From NCBI GenBank assembly GCA_037447655.1, contig JBBHKE010000940.1, positions 64,001-128,000 on the forward strand: 64,000 nt of DNA, given 5' to 3'. Source of the stretch: Zygnema cylindricum. Taxonomy: Eukaryota; Streptophyta; Zygnematophyceae; Zygnematales; Zygnemataceae. Under the pieces are notes generated by a model. It did no database searches and had not been told where the DNA came from. It saw nothing but the letters and a program-made list of their open reading frames with translations. A program made the translations under genes and the position numbers. Numbering within the stretch: position 1 is the stretch's first letter; each line of letters opens with the position of its first letter. This document shows positions 1-10,899 of the stretch, piece by piece.

Positions 1-2
1 AT

Positions 3-1443
3 TCTGTGATTGGTCTACGATCCCTCATTTTTGAAGGAGCAGTTGTTGAGGATGCTCTTCTTATGGGCGCTGACTACTATGAGGTAAGTAAGACGAGGAA
101 TATTCCAGTGAGCCGTAATAGTTGAACTCTAAACTTTTAGCAGGGGGGGAACGGTGTTTCATGAGGGAAAAAAAGGTTAGGTTTGTGGGTAGGTGGGTTT
201 TATGTGCAAAGGTTTGACTTGTCCAGCCATTAGCTTGTTATCATCTGCTTGCTGACTGTAATTATTTGACTAGTTATTTGACTAATATCAGCCCAGTTCT
301 ATTTTAATTTTCTGATTATAATCTGTTACAGCAAAATTTTGCTAATTGTCGAATGTTCCTTTTTAACTCAGCGCAGATATTAGAAACGGTATCAAAGCTG
401 TGCTCCAATCATGGTTAACTGATTTTTGCATGTTTATTGGAAGACAGAATCTGCTTTAATGCACAGTAGTGATTATATTGTAACTTGGTGGAACTGATTC
501 AAATCTTTACTTTAATGATTTAGTTTAGCTTCAGCTTTTCGGTTAACGATTCTGATTTTCTCAAACATTCATTCTTGACTTCACATTTTGCAACTAAAAC
601 CTTGAAATCGACAAGTGTTTGTCTTCCTGTTGTTTCATGAGTCATAAGCTTATGTTGACAAGGGTTGTGTGTTGATACATCTTGTACAGTTCCTTCAAAA
701 TAACTAAATTACATTATTATTTACTGTTTACTGTTGTTATTTTTATTTTTTTCTCGCAGACCGATGAGCAGAAAGCCGAAATCGAAGCTGCAGGAGGCAT
801 TTTGATGGGCATTGGACGAAATTCAGTCATTCGAAGAGCGATTATTGATAAGAACGCCCGTATCGGTGCTAATGTGCAGGTTAGTAGAAAGGTTCACATA
901 TCATTTTTGACAACGTCTGTTACTGGGTTATTACTGATGGTTGGCTATTGCTGCCTGTTGCGGTATTATTACGGTTAACAAAATTCGGATATACGGTTAA
1001 CAGATTTGGTACCAGTTTTTTTCTAGCCCTTGACCGCCAAATGATGTTAGTAGTACTAACTAAGCGGTAAGAAGCTGGCACGTAATAGATACGTACTTAA
1101 TGAAGTACGTATTAATACTTTATAAATACTATTTTTGCATGGACAATATTTACTTTATTATGAGAGTGATTCGTGGTGGAGTAATGTTTGTTGTTTGTTC
1201 ACATAAGAATATGCATTGAGAAATGTTGAAGAATGGAAAAAAGAAAGAAAGGAAGGAAGGAAAAAAGAAAGAAAGAAATAAATATGAGGAATGTGAAATA
1301 ATTACGGATTTGTTTTACGGTTGCAGATCATTAACAAGGATTCTGTACAAGAGGCGGCCAGAGAAACAGACGGATACTTTATTAAGGGAGGAATCGTGAC
1401 GGTTATCAAAGATGCCGTGATCCCCGCGGGAACCATCATATAA
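3..1443 (+). CDS. APS: ADP-glucose pyrophosphorylase small subunit, last three exons (5' end outside window)
   Basis: Glucose-1-phosphate adenylyltransferase makes ADP-glucose from ATP and glucose-1-phosphate, the committed step of plastid starch synthesis; the small subunit is the catalytic partner of the heterotetramer. Three exons read in one frame: 3-83, 760-879 and 1327-1443, ending in TAA. Introns 84-759 and 880-1326 start with GTAAGT and GTTAGT and end in CGCAG and TTGCAG. The 105 residues cover the C-terminal left-handed beta-helix domain. Landmarks are LLMGADYYE, AIIDKNARIGANVQ and the terminal GIVTVIKDAVIPAGTII. The Lys in IIDKNAR and the Lys in VIKDA match the two activator-binding lysines known from plant small subunits. 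EAARETDGYF is typical of small rather than large subunits. The N-terminal catalytic domain lies before base 1. Identity is very secure; start, plastid transit peptide and promoter are not visible. Confidence 0.95.
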
Positions 1444-2540
1444 AACCATTTTTTTTCAATAAGAAAAGAAGAAAAATTGTTGTTGAGAGATAAATATATT
1501 TGCTCTTAATATTTTTTACTTTTTTTGTCGTAAGACACGAAAAAGAAAAGCGACTTTCAAATGGAGGGAAGAGAAGGGAAGGGAAGTGAAGGCTCTAAGA
1601 GAATTTCACATCTTATAGCTGGAAGTGAGGATCACAGGGAGGGCCACAGAAGAGAGAGACAGAAAGAGAGAGAGAGAGGGAGAGAGAGGGAGAGAAGGTG
1701 ACTGTGAGAGAGAGGTAGAACATTACTGTTCTATGTATCCTAACAGATTTTGTTCAGTTATTGAGGGTATGAAACGCCTGTCTCCTCAAATGGGAGCTTG
1801 TGGCGGTGAGGGAGAGAGGGAGGAAGGGAGGGAGGGAGGGCTAGGCCTGTATTTTGTTTTTTTTGCCCATAGTAATGCCCTTTTTTGTCTGTAGTAATAC
1901 AGACAAAAATGGGCGTCGAAAATCTGTATTTGCTTACTAGTTGTGGAATCTAAAGGTAAAACAAAGCTTGTTCAATAAGGTGACAGTTTATTAACATTTT
2001 TTTTGTTGTTGCTGTTGTTATTGTTTTTTGTTGTTAGTGTTTTTTTATATATCCATTTCAAGTAAAAACCGGTTTTGTGGACATCCATGCGATTTCATCC
2101 ATGCAAAATTTGGATTTTTTCCGTCTAATCATTTGGTCCCTCGTTTATTACTTTGCTTATTTTGATAATTGAGATACTGTTGACATGCTCACTTGATTAT
2201 TCTTTCTTCTTTCATTCTTTTTTCTCTCTTTTTTTTTTTCTCTTTCTTGAGATTATTCTTTGCAGTCGGGGCATATTGTCCATTTATTGTGATCAGCTGA
2301 TAAAAAAAAAAAAGAGGAAAAATGGCAAGAATAATAAATGGTACAAAAGGACTGTCGATGGTACAAAAGTACTGTTGATGGTACAAAAGTACTGCTGAAA
2401 TCTGGATGAGGGTAGTAACAACTCCAAACTTTTTATTTAGTGAATTGATTAACATTGATTAGTATGAAAAAAGGACACCGAAGACGATTGTAACCAAAGA
2501 CATTGATGACAAACATATGTAGGAGGTGAACTCGAAACTA
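1444..2540. other. 3' flank of the starch gene, low complexity
   Basis: No coding sequence recognised. A purine-rich AGAGAG/GGGA tract runs about 1600-1850, followed by T-rich stretches and an AT-rich spacer. Near 2340-2395 a short unit (ATGGTACAAAAG-type) repeats three times. Confidence 0.6.
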
Positions 2541-2815
2541 ACTACGCGACAGCAGCTACTCCTCGCTACCATGAACCTACAAATCTACATTCTGTCTTTT
2601 CCTACTACCTAACAACGCGACAGCAGCTACTCCTCGCTACGCGACAGCACCTGCTTCCGGTAAACGTGTACCTCCGGATCTTTACTTTTTCTCCTTTACT
2701 ACGCGACAGCATCTCCATCTCGACATTTTCTCATTCACTAAGCGACAGCACCTGCTTCCGGTAAACGTGTACCTCCGGATCTCGACATTTTCTCCTACGC
2801 GACAGCACGCACATT
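2541..2815. repeat. Interspersed short direct repeats (GCGACAGCA core)
   Basis: The core CGCGACAGCA or a one-base variant occurs about six times between 2545 and 2810. It is embedded in two longer repeated strings, AGCTACTCCTCGCTAC and CACCTGCTTCCGGTAAACG. The longer strings recur as blocks, giving a higher-order scrambled array rather than a clean tandem. No gene overlaps it. Confidence 0.7.
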
Positions 2816-3058
2816 GTCGAAACCACAGGTGTTGAAATTCTGTGGTCTCCATTGACCCACAGAATGAGCAGCCTATGTAAAGCCTCTAGGATAATATTTG
2901 CCCCTTCTACTTTCCCGCTGAGTAAGCGCCGTCCAGGCACACAAATATTCTGACCACTCTCACCCTTGTGAGGACAAGACTCCCCTGAGTCAAACGCAAA
3001 AAGAATCACTGAATTTGCTCACCCGAGCAGTAAGTTATGGCTGGTCAAAGATGACCTT

Positions 3059-3487
3059 TACACGCACACGCACACGCACACGCACACGCACACGCACACG
3101 CACACGCACACGCACACGCACACGCACACGCACACGCACACGCACACGCACACGCACACGCACACGCACACGCACACGCACACGCACACGCACACGCACA
3201 CGCACACGCACACGCACACGCACACGCACACGCACACGCACACGCACACGCACACGCACACGCACACGCACACGCACACGCACACGCACACGCACACGCA
3301 CACGCACACGCACACGCACACGCACACGCACACGCACACGCACACGCACACGCACACGCACACGCACACGCACACGCACACGCACACGCACACGCACACG
3401 CACACGCACACGCACACGCACACGCACACGCACACGCACACGCACACGCACACGCACACGCACACGCACACACACACACACACACAC
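3059..3487. repeat. CACGCA hexamer microsatellite array ending in (CA)n
   Basis: About 68 perfect copies of CACGCA run from 3061 to about 3467 and then decay to a (CA)n run to about 3487. All six frames are open through it (Thr-Arg, Val-Arg, Ala-Cys dipeptides), so the long open frames here are an artefact of the repeat. Alternating purine-pyrimidine sequence can adopt Z-DNA; whether it does here is inference. Confidence 0.97.
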
Positions 3488-3506
3488 AATAAAAAAAAAA
3501 ACAAAA

Positions 3507-3537
<31 letters not shown>

Positions 3538-3715
3538 AAAAACAAAAAAAAAAAAATCAAACAAACATTTCTTTATCCTCTCCCCCACTCCCCCCCCCCC
3601 CCCCCCCCCCCCCCCCCCACTATACCCCTTACACACCCAAAACCGATACTTGAACCCCTCCCCCCCCTCCCCCACCTCCCCCACCTCCCCCTCCCCCCTC
3701 TTTTACGGCATCACA
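3488..3715. repeat. Poly-A-rich and poly-C-rich tracts
   Basis: A-rich sequence with isolated C residues (3488-3560) is followed by a homopolymer C run near 3591-3618 and CCCCTCC repeats to about 3700. Non-coding. It borders the LINE on its 5' side; such tracts are also frequent assembly trouble spots. Confidence 0.9.
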
Positions 3716-3888
3716 CTTTATAATATATTCTGTCCCGCTACCAATTTCCCTATACATCCCACATGGTTCCTATTCCACTCCCATGTTTCCTCGTCCTATC
3801 ACCCTCCCAATTCCCATGGTTTCTTTGACTTGTCAACCATGTCCGGAAGCCCTTCTTTTTCCCTTCTCCCTCCCCCACCTCCACCTAA

Positions 3889-6800
3889 CCTCGTAAACAA
3901 GCCTCTAGGCGTTTGGAATGTCCTGGGTGTCACAACCTTTTTGCTGCTGGGGCCGGTATTTCCCTTCATACACGGAGTTGTCGCCATTGTAGAGCCCTGG
4001 GTGGTCCTTTGTCTATCACCTCTCCTCAACCGTCGTCGACCACACTCCCGTCCGGCCCCACAGATGAAGACTGGACTTTTGTCCGTGAGTTAGATGTTTT
4101 GGGGGCTTATGATTTGGGAGCCCCCCGCCCGCGATTGTACACCCGTATTCCTATGGTCGTGAGGACAATAGTACAAGATGCTCTCCACCCCCCTTTGTCC
4201 CACATTTCTTCAAACCCGACGGACACTTCTCCTTGGCACCTTCTTTTTATGTTCTCTCTTTGGGTCCTAGTCCTTCCCGGTCGTGGAGGGGGCAGTGGGG
4301 CTAGGGAAACTATGGCGTGTTGTCGCCGATTCATTCGTGGTGATTGGAAGGCCCTACACGCCGAACATGAGGATCGGGTATCGAGCACCTCTTTCATACC
4401 ATGTCGCCCACCTAAGCCATCAGATGTTCCGGCCTCTTATCGTCGAGCAATTCACTTAGGCCGTGTTGGTGAGTTTTCTCGAGCGGTTCGGGCCCTACGA
4501 CCATTCACCCCTGTCCCCCGATCTTCTTCCACTATTGAGGTCCTTCGAGCTCTCCACCCCCCTGCACCTTCTCCTTTACCCCCTTCCATCCACGCCTTTG
4601 AGCCTTCTGAGAGTTTTACTTTAGATCGGGAGGTTTTCATTAAGGCACTTAGCTCTTCTCCTCATCTTTCAGCCGAGGGCCCTTCGGGCACAGTGTATGA
4701 GTTGTTTCGCGATGTTTTTCCCCCTGAATCGGGTGCTAGGGGGTTTGATGTGTTTTTTCGAGTATGTTCTCTTATAGCTAGTGGGGATGTGCCCCCTCGG
4801 ATTTGTGATCTTCTCACGGCATCTCGCCTTGTGGCAGTCGCCAAACCTAATGGAGGGATCCGCCCTATTGCCGTGGGAGAGATTTTATACCGATTGGTGG
4901 CTCGTGCGATATGTCTCCAGCTCCAACCAGCTTTCCATGACTATTTCTCTCCCCATCAGTTTGGAGTGGCCACGAGAGGAGGTTGTGAGGCCGTGGTCCA
5001 CGGGATTCGGGCTTTGTTGGATGTACATCCAAATTGGTTGGTACTTCAGGTCGACGTTTCCCATGCATTCAATACGGTGGATCGGAACGTGATTTTTTCA
5101 GAGCTTATGGCGGCTCCATCTCCAATTGTCCAATTATTCCCTTTTGTGAGGGCTTTTTATTCTTCGACAAGCAGCCTTTCCTTTTTGACCGACAGTGATC
5201 TTATTCCACTATCCTCTGCGACTGTCACTCGCCAAGGCGACCCTCTAGGCGGACCTTTGTTCGCCCTTGCCCATTATCGGGCCCTTCGTGCTTCCGCAAC
5301 CGCTTTCCCTTCTTGCCTTTTCCCTTCGGTTGCAGATGATACGCATATTATTGGGCCTAGAGAACAAATCGTGTTGGCATACGATTTTTTCAAGGAACGT
5401 TTAACCGAACTCAACCTTTCAATCCAACCTTCAAAGTGTGTTATTTGGTCTCCTCAGGATATTCCACCTTCCTTTACCCCCCCTATTGGTTTTCAAACCC
5501 CTTCTCCTTCCGATGGCATTCGTGTGCTAGGTTGCCCCCTTGGTTCAGATACTTTCGTGACCCAATTCCTTGATGATGCTTTACAGACAGATTTGGCCCA
5601 GGTGGACGGCCTTCCTCACCTTCACGATCCCCAAGTGGCTTTTGCTATGTTAACCAGGTGTTTTCCCGATCGCCCTTCTTACCTCACTCGTACTTCCCCT
5701 CCCACCTCGAGGTTCGTCTCCTCTCTGTCGACATTTGACGATCGCCTCATGGACGTCCTCCACACTCTGTTAGGTCGTGGGGCATTCAATCGCGAGTCCG
5801 GGCCCTCAGCCCGCATTCAGGCCTCCCTCCCTGTATCTGTCGGGGGGTTGGGTCTATTATCGACTGCTCGTGTTGCTCCCGCTGCCTATTTGGGAAGTTG
5901 GTGTCTTATTGCCTCTACCCTTGTTTCCCTTTTTTTGGCTGGGGACACCCCTGTTCTAGCTACTGTGGTCCCCCGCGTTTCAGACGGTGTGTTAGCGTTC
6001 CAGCGGACTCTATTGGACGCGTCACGTTCTCTTCCTCCCCATGCCCTAGTGGATGTGCCGATTTTCTCCACCTTGGTTACCATATTTGTTGAGCGTGTCC
6101 AGGAATCAATTTCTGATCGGGTTGTCGCCGCCATTAAATCTGACCTTCTTAAGGCGCTTCCCTCTGATTCTTCGCGTGCCCGTCTTCTCTCTTGTGGTGG
6201 ACCAGGTTCTAGATCTTGGCTTTTGGCTACACCTATTTTGTCCACTCTCCGATTCTCACCTGCTCAATTCACCACCGCCATTCGATTTCGCCTTGGCCTC
6301 CCCCATCCTCCTTTACTTGGCTCTCTTGTTTGTGCATGTGGTCGTGTTTTGGCGCCCGATGGTGTCCATCTGCTTCGTTGCTCCCATGGGGGGGATTTGA
6401 TCCAGGCGCACGACACTATTCGCGACGTTGTTGCGACTATCGCTTCGGAGGGGGGCTTTTCTGTGCGTCGGGAGGTTTCTCACATTATTCCATCACGTCG
6501 GATCGATGTTGTTTTGCTTGATGGTGCCCGTCGCATTTTCGGTGATATTGTTTTGGCAAACCCTTCTTCGGCTACGGTTGTTGGACGGGCGGCTCGAAAT
6601 GTTGGGGTGGCGGCTCGTGATGCCGCTAAGGCGAAGGAGCGTGATTATGCTCACAGGGACCCTATGGACGACTTTATTCCGATGGCGGTCGAGATCTTTG
6701 GTTGTGTGGGTGTTGCAATGGACGAGTTTCTCCGTACTTGCGCTCGACGTGCTTTCGAGCGCCGAGGACCTGGGAGCCCTCCTCCTTCGGTCCTTACATC

Positions 6801-6951
6801 TTTTTATCGTCAACGCTTATCTGTGGCTTTACAGCGAGTGCAGGCTTCTATTCTCCTCCGATCGGCTATCTCGGTTATGGATCGTCGCCGTGTTCCGGAC
6901 CTCCCTCAACGTGCTCCCCCGGGTTGGGGGGACTTACGGGGTTGCTTTTAG
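3889..6951 (+). CDS. LINE-type retrotransposon protein: zinc finger, reverse transcriptase, restriction-like endonuclease
   Basis: Self-copying enzyme of a non-LTR retrotransposon. The frame is open from 3889 (after TAA at 3886) to TAG at 6949. The first codon used for numbering is TTG at 3913; no ATG occurs in frame before IPM, about 80 residues in. Residues 3-23 form a CxxC-x12-H-x3-C finger. Reverse transcriptase motifs are intact: RPIAVGEILYRL, motif A LQVDVSHAFN (Asp381), motif B RQGDPLGG, motif C VADD (Asp475-476), motif E RVLGCPLG. Near the C-terminus is a C-x-C-x9-H-x3-C knuckle (807-823) followed by RRIDVVLLDG...FGDIV (Asp865, Asp878). That arrangement fits the PD-(D/E)xK endonuclease of R2/NeSL-like LINEs rather than an APE nuclease. 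The true N-terminus probably begins at ATG 3839 in another frame, one shift away. Possibly still competent apart from that. A LINE is certain; the clade is inference. Confidence 0.9.
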   Translation, partial: PRKQASRRLECPGCHNLFAAGAGISLHTRSCRHCRALGGPLSITSPQPSSTTLPSGPTDEDWTFVRELDVLGAYDLGAPRPRLYTRIPMVVRTIVQDALHPPLSHISSNPTDTSPWHLLFMFSLWVLVLPGRGGGSGARETMACCRRFIRGDWKALHAEHEDRVSSTSFIPCRPPKPSDVPASYRRAIHLGRVGEFSRAVRALRPFTPVPRSSSTIEVLRALHPPAPSPLPPSIHAFEPSESFTLDREVFIKALSSSPHLSAEGPSGTVYELFRDVFPPESGARGFDVFFRVCSLIASGDVPPRICDLLTASRLVAVAKPNGGIRPIAVGEILYRLVARAICLQLQPAFHDYFSPHQFGVATRGGCEAVVHGIRALLDVHPNWLVLQVDVSHAFNTVDRNVIFSELMAAPSPIVQLFPFVRAFYSSTSSLSFLTDSDLIPLSSATVTRQGDPLGGPLFALAHYRALRASATAFPSCLFPSVADDTHIIGPREQIVLAYDFFKERLTELNLSIQPSKCVIWSPQDIPPSFTPPIGFQTPSPSDGIRVLGCPLGSDTFVTQFLDDALQTDLAQVDGLPHLHDPQVAFAMLTRCFPDRPSYLTRTSPPTSRFVSSLSTFDDRLMDVLHTLLGRGAFNRESGPSARIQASLPVSVGGLGLLSTARVAPAAYLGSWCLIASTLVSLFLAGDTPVLATVVPRVSDGVLAFQRTLLDASRSLPPHALVDVPIFSTLVTIFVERVQESISDRVVAAIKSDLLKALPSDSSRARLLSCGGPGSRSWLLATPILSTLRFSPAQFTTAIRFRLGLPHPPLLGSLVCACGRVLAPDGVHLLRCSHGGDLIQAHDTIRDVVATIASEGGFSVRREVSHIIPSRRIDVVLLDGARRIFGDIVLANPSSATVVGRAARNVGVAARDAAKAKERDYAHRDPMDDFIPMAVEIFGCVGVAMDEFLRTCARRAFERRGPGSPPPSVLTSFYRQRLSVALQRVQASILLRSAISVMDRRRVPDLPQRAPPGWGDLRGCF

Positions 6952-7262
6952 ATAGATAATTGAGTTGGTGTTAGAGTTGTGGTTTTGGATTTGTGTGTTG
7001 CTGGGCTTTTCATTTTGGGTTTGGGTGCTTTTATTTGCCTTGTTGTTGTTCCCGTTGCTCTCTTTAGTTTTATTGCCCTGGTAGTTTTTATGTGTTGGCC
7101 ATACCACCCTTTTTGTACCCCCGGACTTAGATGGTTTACCATCGTGCTTTTTAATTTATCCTGCCTCTCCTTTATAATATCTATACCATTTGCTACAAAT
7201 AAAATACAAAATAATAAAATAATAGATAATACTAAACCGAGGAAAGAGGATAAGTCTTCAAA
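6952..7262 (+). mobile_element. 3' untranslated tail of the LINE
   Basis: T/G-rich sequence directly after the LINE stop, ending in A-rich AATAAAATACAAAATAATAA near 7198-7225, which resembles the simple A-rich tail of a non-LTR element. No target-site duplication was identified, so the exact 3' end is uncertain. Confidence 0.5.
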
Positions 7263-8384
7263 TGCTATATTTGACAACTGAAGTTTTTTATGATGAAAGT
7301 TTTCCTAAGAAAGAGGGGCTTCGTAAACTTCTGACATTTTGTAAACTTTTGACATTTTGTAAACTTTTGATGTACCTGGAGTTTAAAATGCACCAGATTT
7401 ATGAAATATAAATATGTTAAAACTGAAAGTTAGTATAATTTTTAAAGAGAAAAGGAATCAGGAAATCTGCAAAACACCAAAGAACTTGCTTAGCGTGTTT
7501 TGAACTTACTGCTTACTTGAAGTAGAACAACTGCAACAATCTGAATGTCTAAAAATCCGAACAACATTATTTCAAGAAAATAATATTGTGATTCCATATT
7601 CTCTCATAAACATATTCTATATATATAATTTTTTAATATATATATACATATAATACTATATAATATACATATAATTATATGCCTCTCATTATTCTCAGCG
7701 ATATGAAATAGTAGATGTCTAGCCAACATAATATAAATATACCTTTATCTTGACCGATAATCAACTTTAAATTAGGTGGCACTGGAATGAAAAATAGAAA
7801 TGAATTTGAAACCAACAATGTTATATTATTTGACACAAATTTAATTCATGAAGAGGAAAAATAAACGGTGAAGATCAAACAAGTGGCCAAACAGCAAATA
7901 ATGTATATGTATAATTATTTATCTCAATAGAAGAGTAGTGCCGAATAATAAACCACTTGAACGCGAAAAGCTCTCACTTGGACTGAGTTTTCGTGCTTTG
8001 GTTTGTGTGGAAATCGCTAGTTAATTTTGTCCTCTTTTTGACCTTTTTCTCCTCTTATCTTTTTATCCTTCTATGCCCTTTTTTTGTCCTTTGATGCCTT
8101 TTTTTGTTCTTTCATGCCTTTTTTGTCCATTTGTCTTTTTTCGTCCTTTAATGAGTCACTTTGTGTTTGAAAAAGTCTTGGGAAGCAGACCGAGACCAGT
8201 GAGTATTCTTTAAAAGTCTCCAATTTATTATTGCAAACTTAAAAATTCATTAAAGCTTATATCGACGGATATGGGCGTTTTGGGGACTTCCATTGCGACC
8301 TGGTCAATTTCAGAATTAAAACTATGGACATTTTTGGAACTCCACAAAGTTCTCTCGAAATCTCATGTTTTTATTTATCGGTCC
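7263..8384. other. AT-rich intergenic DNA, no gene seen
   Basis: Very AT-rich with an ATATATA-type stretch around 7615-7680 and repeated TTTTTTGTCCTTT motifs around 8030-8150. No open frame with recognisable content. Confidence 0.5.
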
Positions 8385-8484
8385 CATCCCTCCCCTCCCC
8401 TCCTTTCCCTGCCTTGCCCTCCCCTGCCCTCCCCTCCCCTCCCCTCTCCTTTCCTTCCCTTCCCTTCCCTTCCCTTCCCTTCCC
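8385..8484. repeat. CCCCT / CCCTT pyrimidine microsatellite
   Basis: Repeats of TCCCC and TTCCC on the plus strand with no purines over most of the stretch. Open frames across it are low-complexity artefacts. Confidence 0.9.
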
Positions 8485-8995
8485 GCTACGAAGAACCCGC
8501 GATTCCCTAGAAAATCTTTGGCCGTTCTTTGATCTTCTTCGGTTGTGATTTCCATAACGGGCATCTGACGGTTAAGAATATTTTAAATGTAGATCGTATC
8601 CATACAAAATATTCATTTGTAGTGCGATACTCAAGCATAAAATCACACAAAATCTTTCGTCGTGTCGCATTGAAAAGCGGTTTTGCACTACAAGTAATGC
8701 ATTTAGTACGAACGAATCCCGAGAAAAATTTTAAAATTTTGAAGTATCCTATGTGCTCTCTCCTGGGCATAGTTCCAAAGTAGGTGACGGTACGCCCATA
8801 CAATATGCCTATTGTATGCAAAACATACAATATGGCCTTAAGTCTCATATTGTATTGGCTGCAAAATGAAATAAAATAGTAACAGGGTTAAGTTGCACAT
8901 GGATCGATAGAGAATTAAACGTCATGTCTAAATTTGAAAAAACAATCGGACAAAAAAATCTTTTTCTGTGAGTTTTGAGCGACTTTTTATTTAAA

Positions 8996-9181
8996 CCGTC
9001 AGATTTGGACGATCTGACGGTCGTTGATGAAAGTAACGATCTAAGAAGATCACATGAAAAGCCCATAACACAACTTACGATAGGACTATCGTCTGATTCG
9101 GACGATCGGACGGTCGCTGATGAAAGTAGCGATCTAAGAAGATCACATGGAAAGCCAAGAACACAACTTACGCGAAAGGCG
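8996..9181. repeat. 93-bp imperfect tandem duplication
   Basis: Two direct copies with a 93-bp period. The shared core ATCTAAGAAGATCACATG appears in both copies, preceded by GACGGTCG(T/C)TGATGAAAGTA. The unit contains GACGATC and CGATC motifs in palindromic arrangement. A small frame reads through both copies, but nothing recognisable is encoded. Confidence 0.85.
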
Positions 9182-9574
9182 GCCTACAAAAGGCCTACCA
9201 AAAAACACCTACTTTTGAACTATGCTCATGGGTCTCTTGTGGCTGGACCTCCAAAGTCCTAGTCTTGGTCATTTGATGGGATAGACATCTGATGACGTCA
9301 TAAGTTGACTTAAAGGACAGTACACCATGTATCGTTATTAGTGTTTATAATTTTTTCGCCACGTCAAAAATGTTTTCTGTACACACGTCCCATTTTCAAT
9401 TTGAGACCGCCAATCGGACGTTGAGAATCTTACATCAATCGCCACCGTCGGATCTACAATCCGAAATGTGTGTACGGAGAAAAGATGATTTAGGTGACAG
9501 TATATAAATTATGGACCTTCAGTTTCCTTTCTGGAAAGTGGAAACCCTCCTGTCATGGTTTTTTTCTGTCCGTC

Positions 9575-9750
9575 CGCAGTACGGACCACCGTACCGGTGG
9601 CACAATGTAGCGTTGCCGTCCATCATCGCAGTTCAGACCGCCGTACCGTTGGCACAATGTTACGCTGACAGACCGCCGTACAGCTGGCACAATGTTACAC
9701 TGCCGTCCGTCCGCAATACGGACTGCCGTACCACTGGCACAATGTAACGT
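9575..9750. repeat. Degenerate tandem repeats around CCGTAC-x-TGGCACAATGT
   Basis: The unit ACCGCCGTACCG-TGGCACAATGTTACG recurs about four times at 40-70 bp intervals. Each unit holds a small palindrome around GTACGG/CCGTAC. Immediately downstream (about 9826-9905) a second array of GGGCATGAAAAA units repeats about six times. Confidence 0.75.
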
Positions 9751-10224
9751 TTTGACTCTACAAACGACTACATGAAAAGGTATGGGACCATCCAGGGAAA
9801 AAGTACGGGTGTTCTTTTTTTGTAACGGGCATGAAAAATGGGCATGAATAAAGGGCATGAAAAACGGGCATGAAAAAAGGGCATGATAAACTGGACAGGG
9901 CACATGCCCGTGTAACGGGCGTTGATTTACTTGTAAAAATAAGCATTAACAATTACAACGATTCGCAATGTATTCGCACGCACCTTGTCAAACGTACATA
10001 TGGACGTATCTAATACGAAATTGCGCCATTAGCGAAATCTAATTTTATACTGCAATACTCAACATAGAATCGCACAAATTCGTTTTTAATGTCGCACTCA
10101 AGGTATTGCACAAGGGGAGTTTAGTACGAATGAATCCTGAGACGGACTACAGGTTTCTGGAACCACGTGTTCAAACTATGTAATTGTTTGACCTCTCGCC
10201 AGCCGGTCCCGTACACGTGTTCTG

Positions 10225-10733
10225 TACACCGTGAAACACTATTAGCGTTAAAAAATAATCAGAGTAGAAAAAGAATTAGTGTTGGTTCAATGCCTTTCAC
10301 CAAGAAAACATTCTCTAATCTATGCATAACTCGAATTCTGGAACATTTTCCCCATAGTGTAGTCTGTATGGCCAATGTTCACATCGAACATGTGAGAACA
10401 AATTCGTGACATTTCCCCTAGTCTTTATTGCCCGGAATCAAATTTGAATGCACTTTTTTGTGTCAACGAACTCACTTTCGCGTGTTGACGCCGTCATCTA
10501 TTGCTCTTTTTGTGCGATTGTGCCAAGTAACGAGCAATTTTAGTACGGACTAACACATTTCATACAATACACTATTTAAAAAATGTCTAAATTAGAGTTA
10601 TTAACACTAATTAGACAGTAATTTTATTAATGCATAAAGCCAATTAGAGTTACTCATTCAATTTTAGGTTTGAGGGTCAAAATTTGGGGGCGTCCAATTA
10701 GCGTTATTAACGATAATAGCGATTCTCGGTGTA
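10225..10733. mobile_element. MITE, about 509 bp, TA-flanked
   Basis: The left end TACACCGTGAAACACTATTA is an inverted copy (about 22 of 26 bases) of the right end, which reads TACACCGAGAATCGCTATTA on the minus strand. Ends and size match the better-preserved element at 25981-26518. TA at both outer borders suggests a Tc1/mariner (Stowaway-like) target duplication. No transposase frame is inside. Confidence 0.65.
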
Positions 10734-10899
10734 ACCTCCGCAGTTACTGTACACCGGTAACGTAACTAACGGCTTCACTATTGCAGCAAAACTAACAAAG
10801 CAAACTTACCTCGTTACATACGATCGACGATGTTGAAGCAATGTACGGACCGCAAATTTGAATGTGTTGTCGGCAGACAATAGGGTATGTAACCGAAAC

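Noticed and set aside
682-978. 98-codon plus-strand frame
   Set aside because: It reads through exon 2 of the starch gene but its ends are intron sequence. The exon borders are defined by GT-AG and by homology.
2541-2815. CRISPR-like array
   Set aside because: Repeats are scrambled and unevenly spaced, and the genome is eukaryotic.
3015-3684. Several 160-212 codon frames on both strands (Thr-Arg, Val-Arg, Ala-Cys and Cys-Val repeats)
   Set aside because: They are produced by the CACGCA hexamer array, which is open in every frame.
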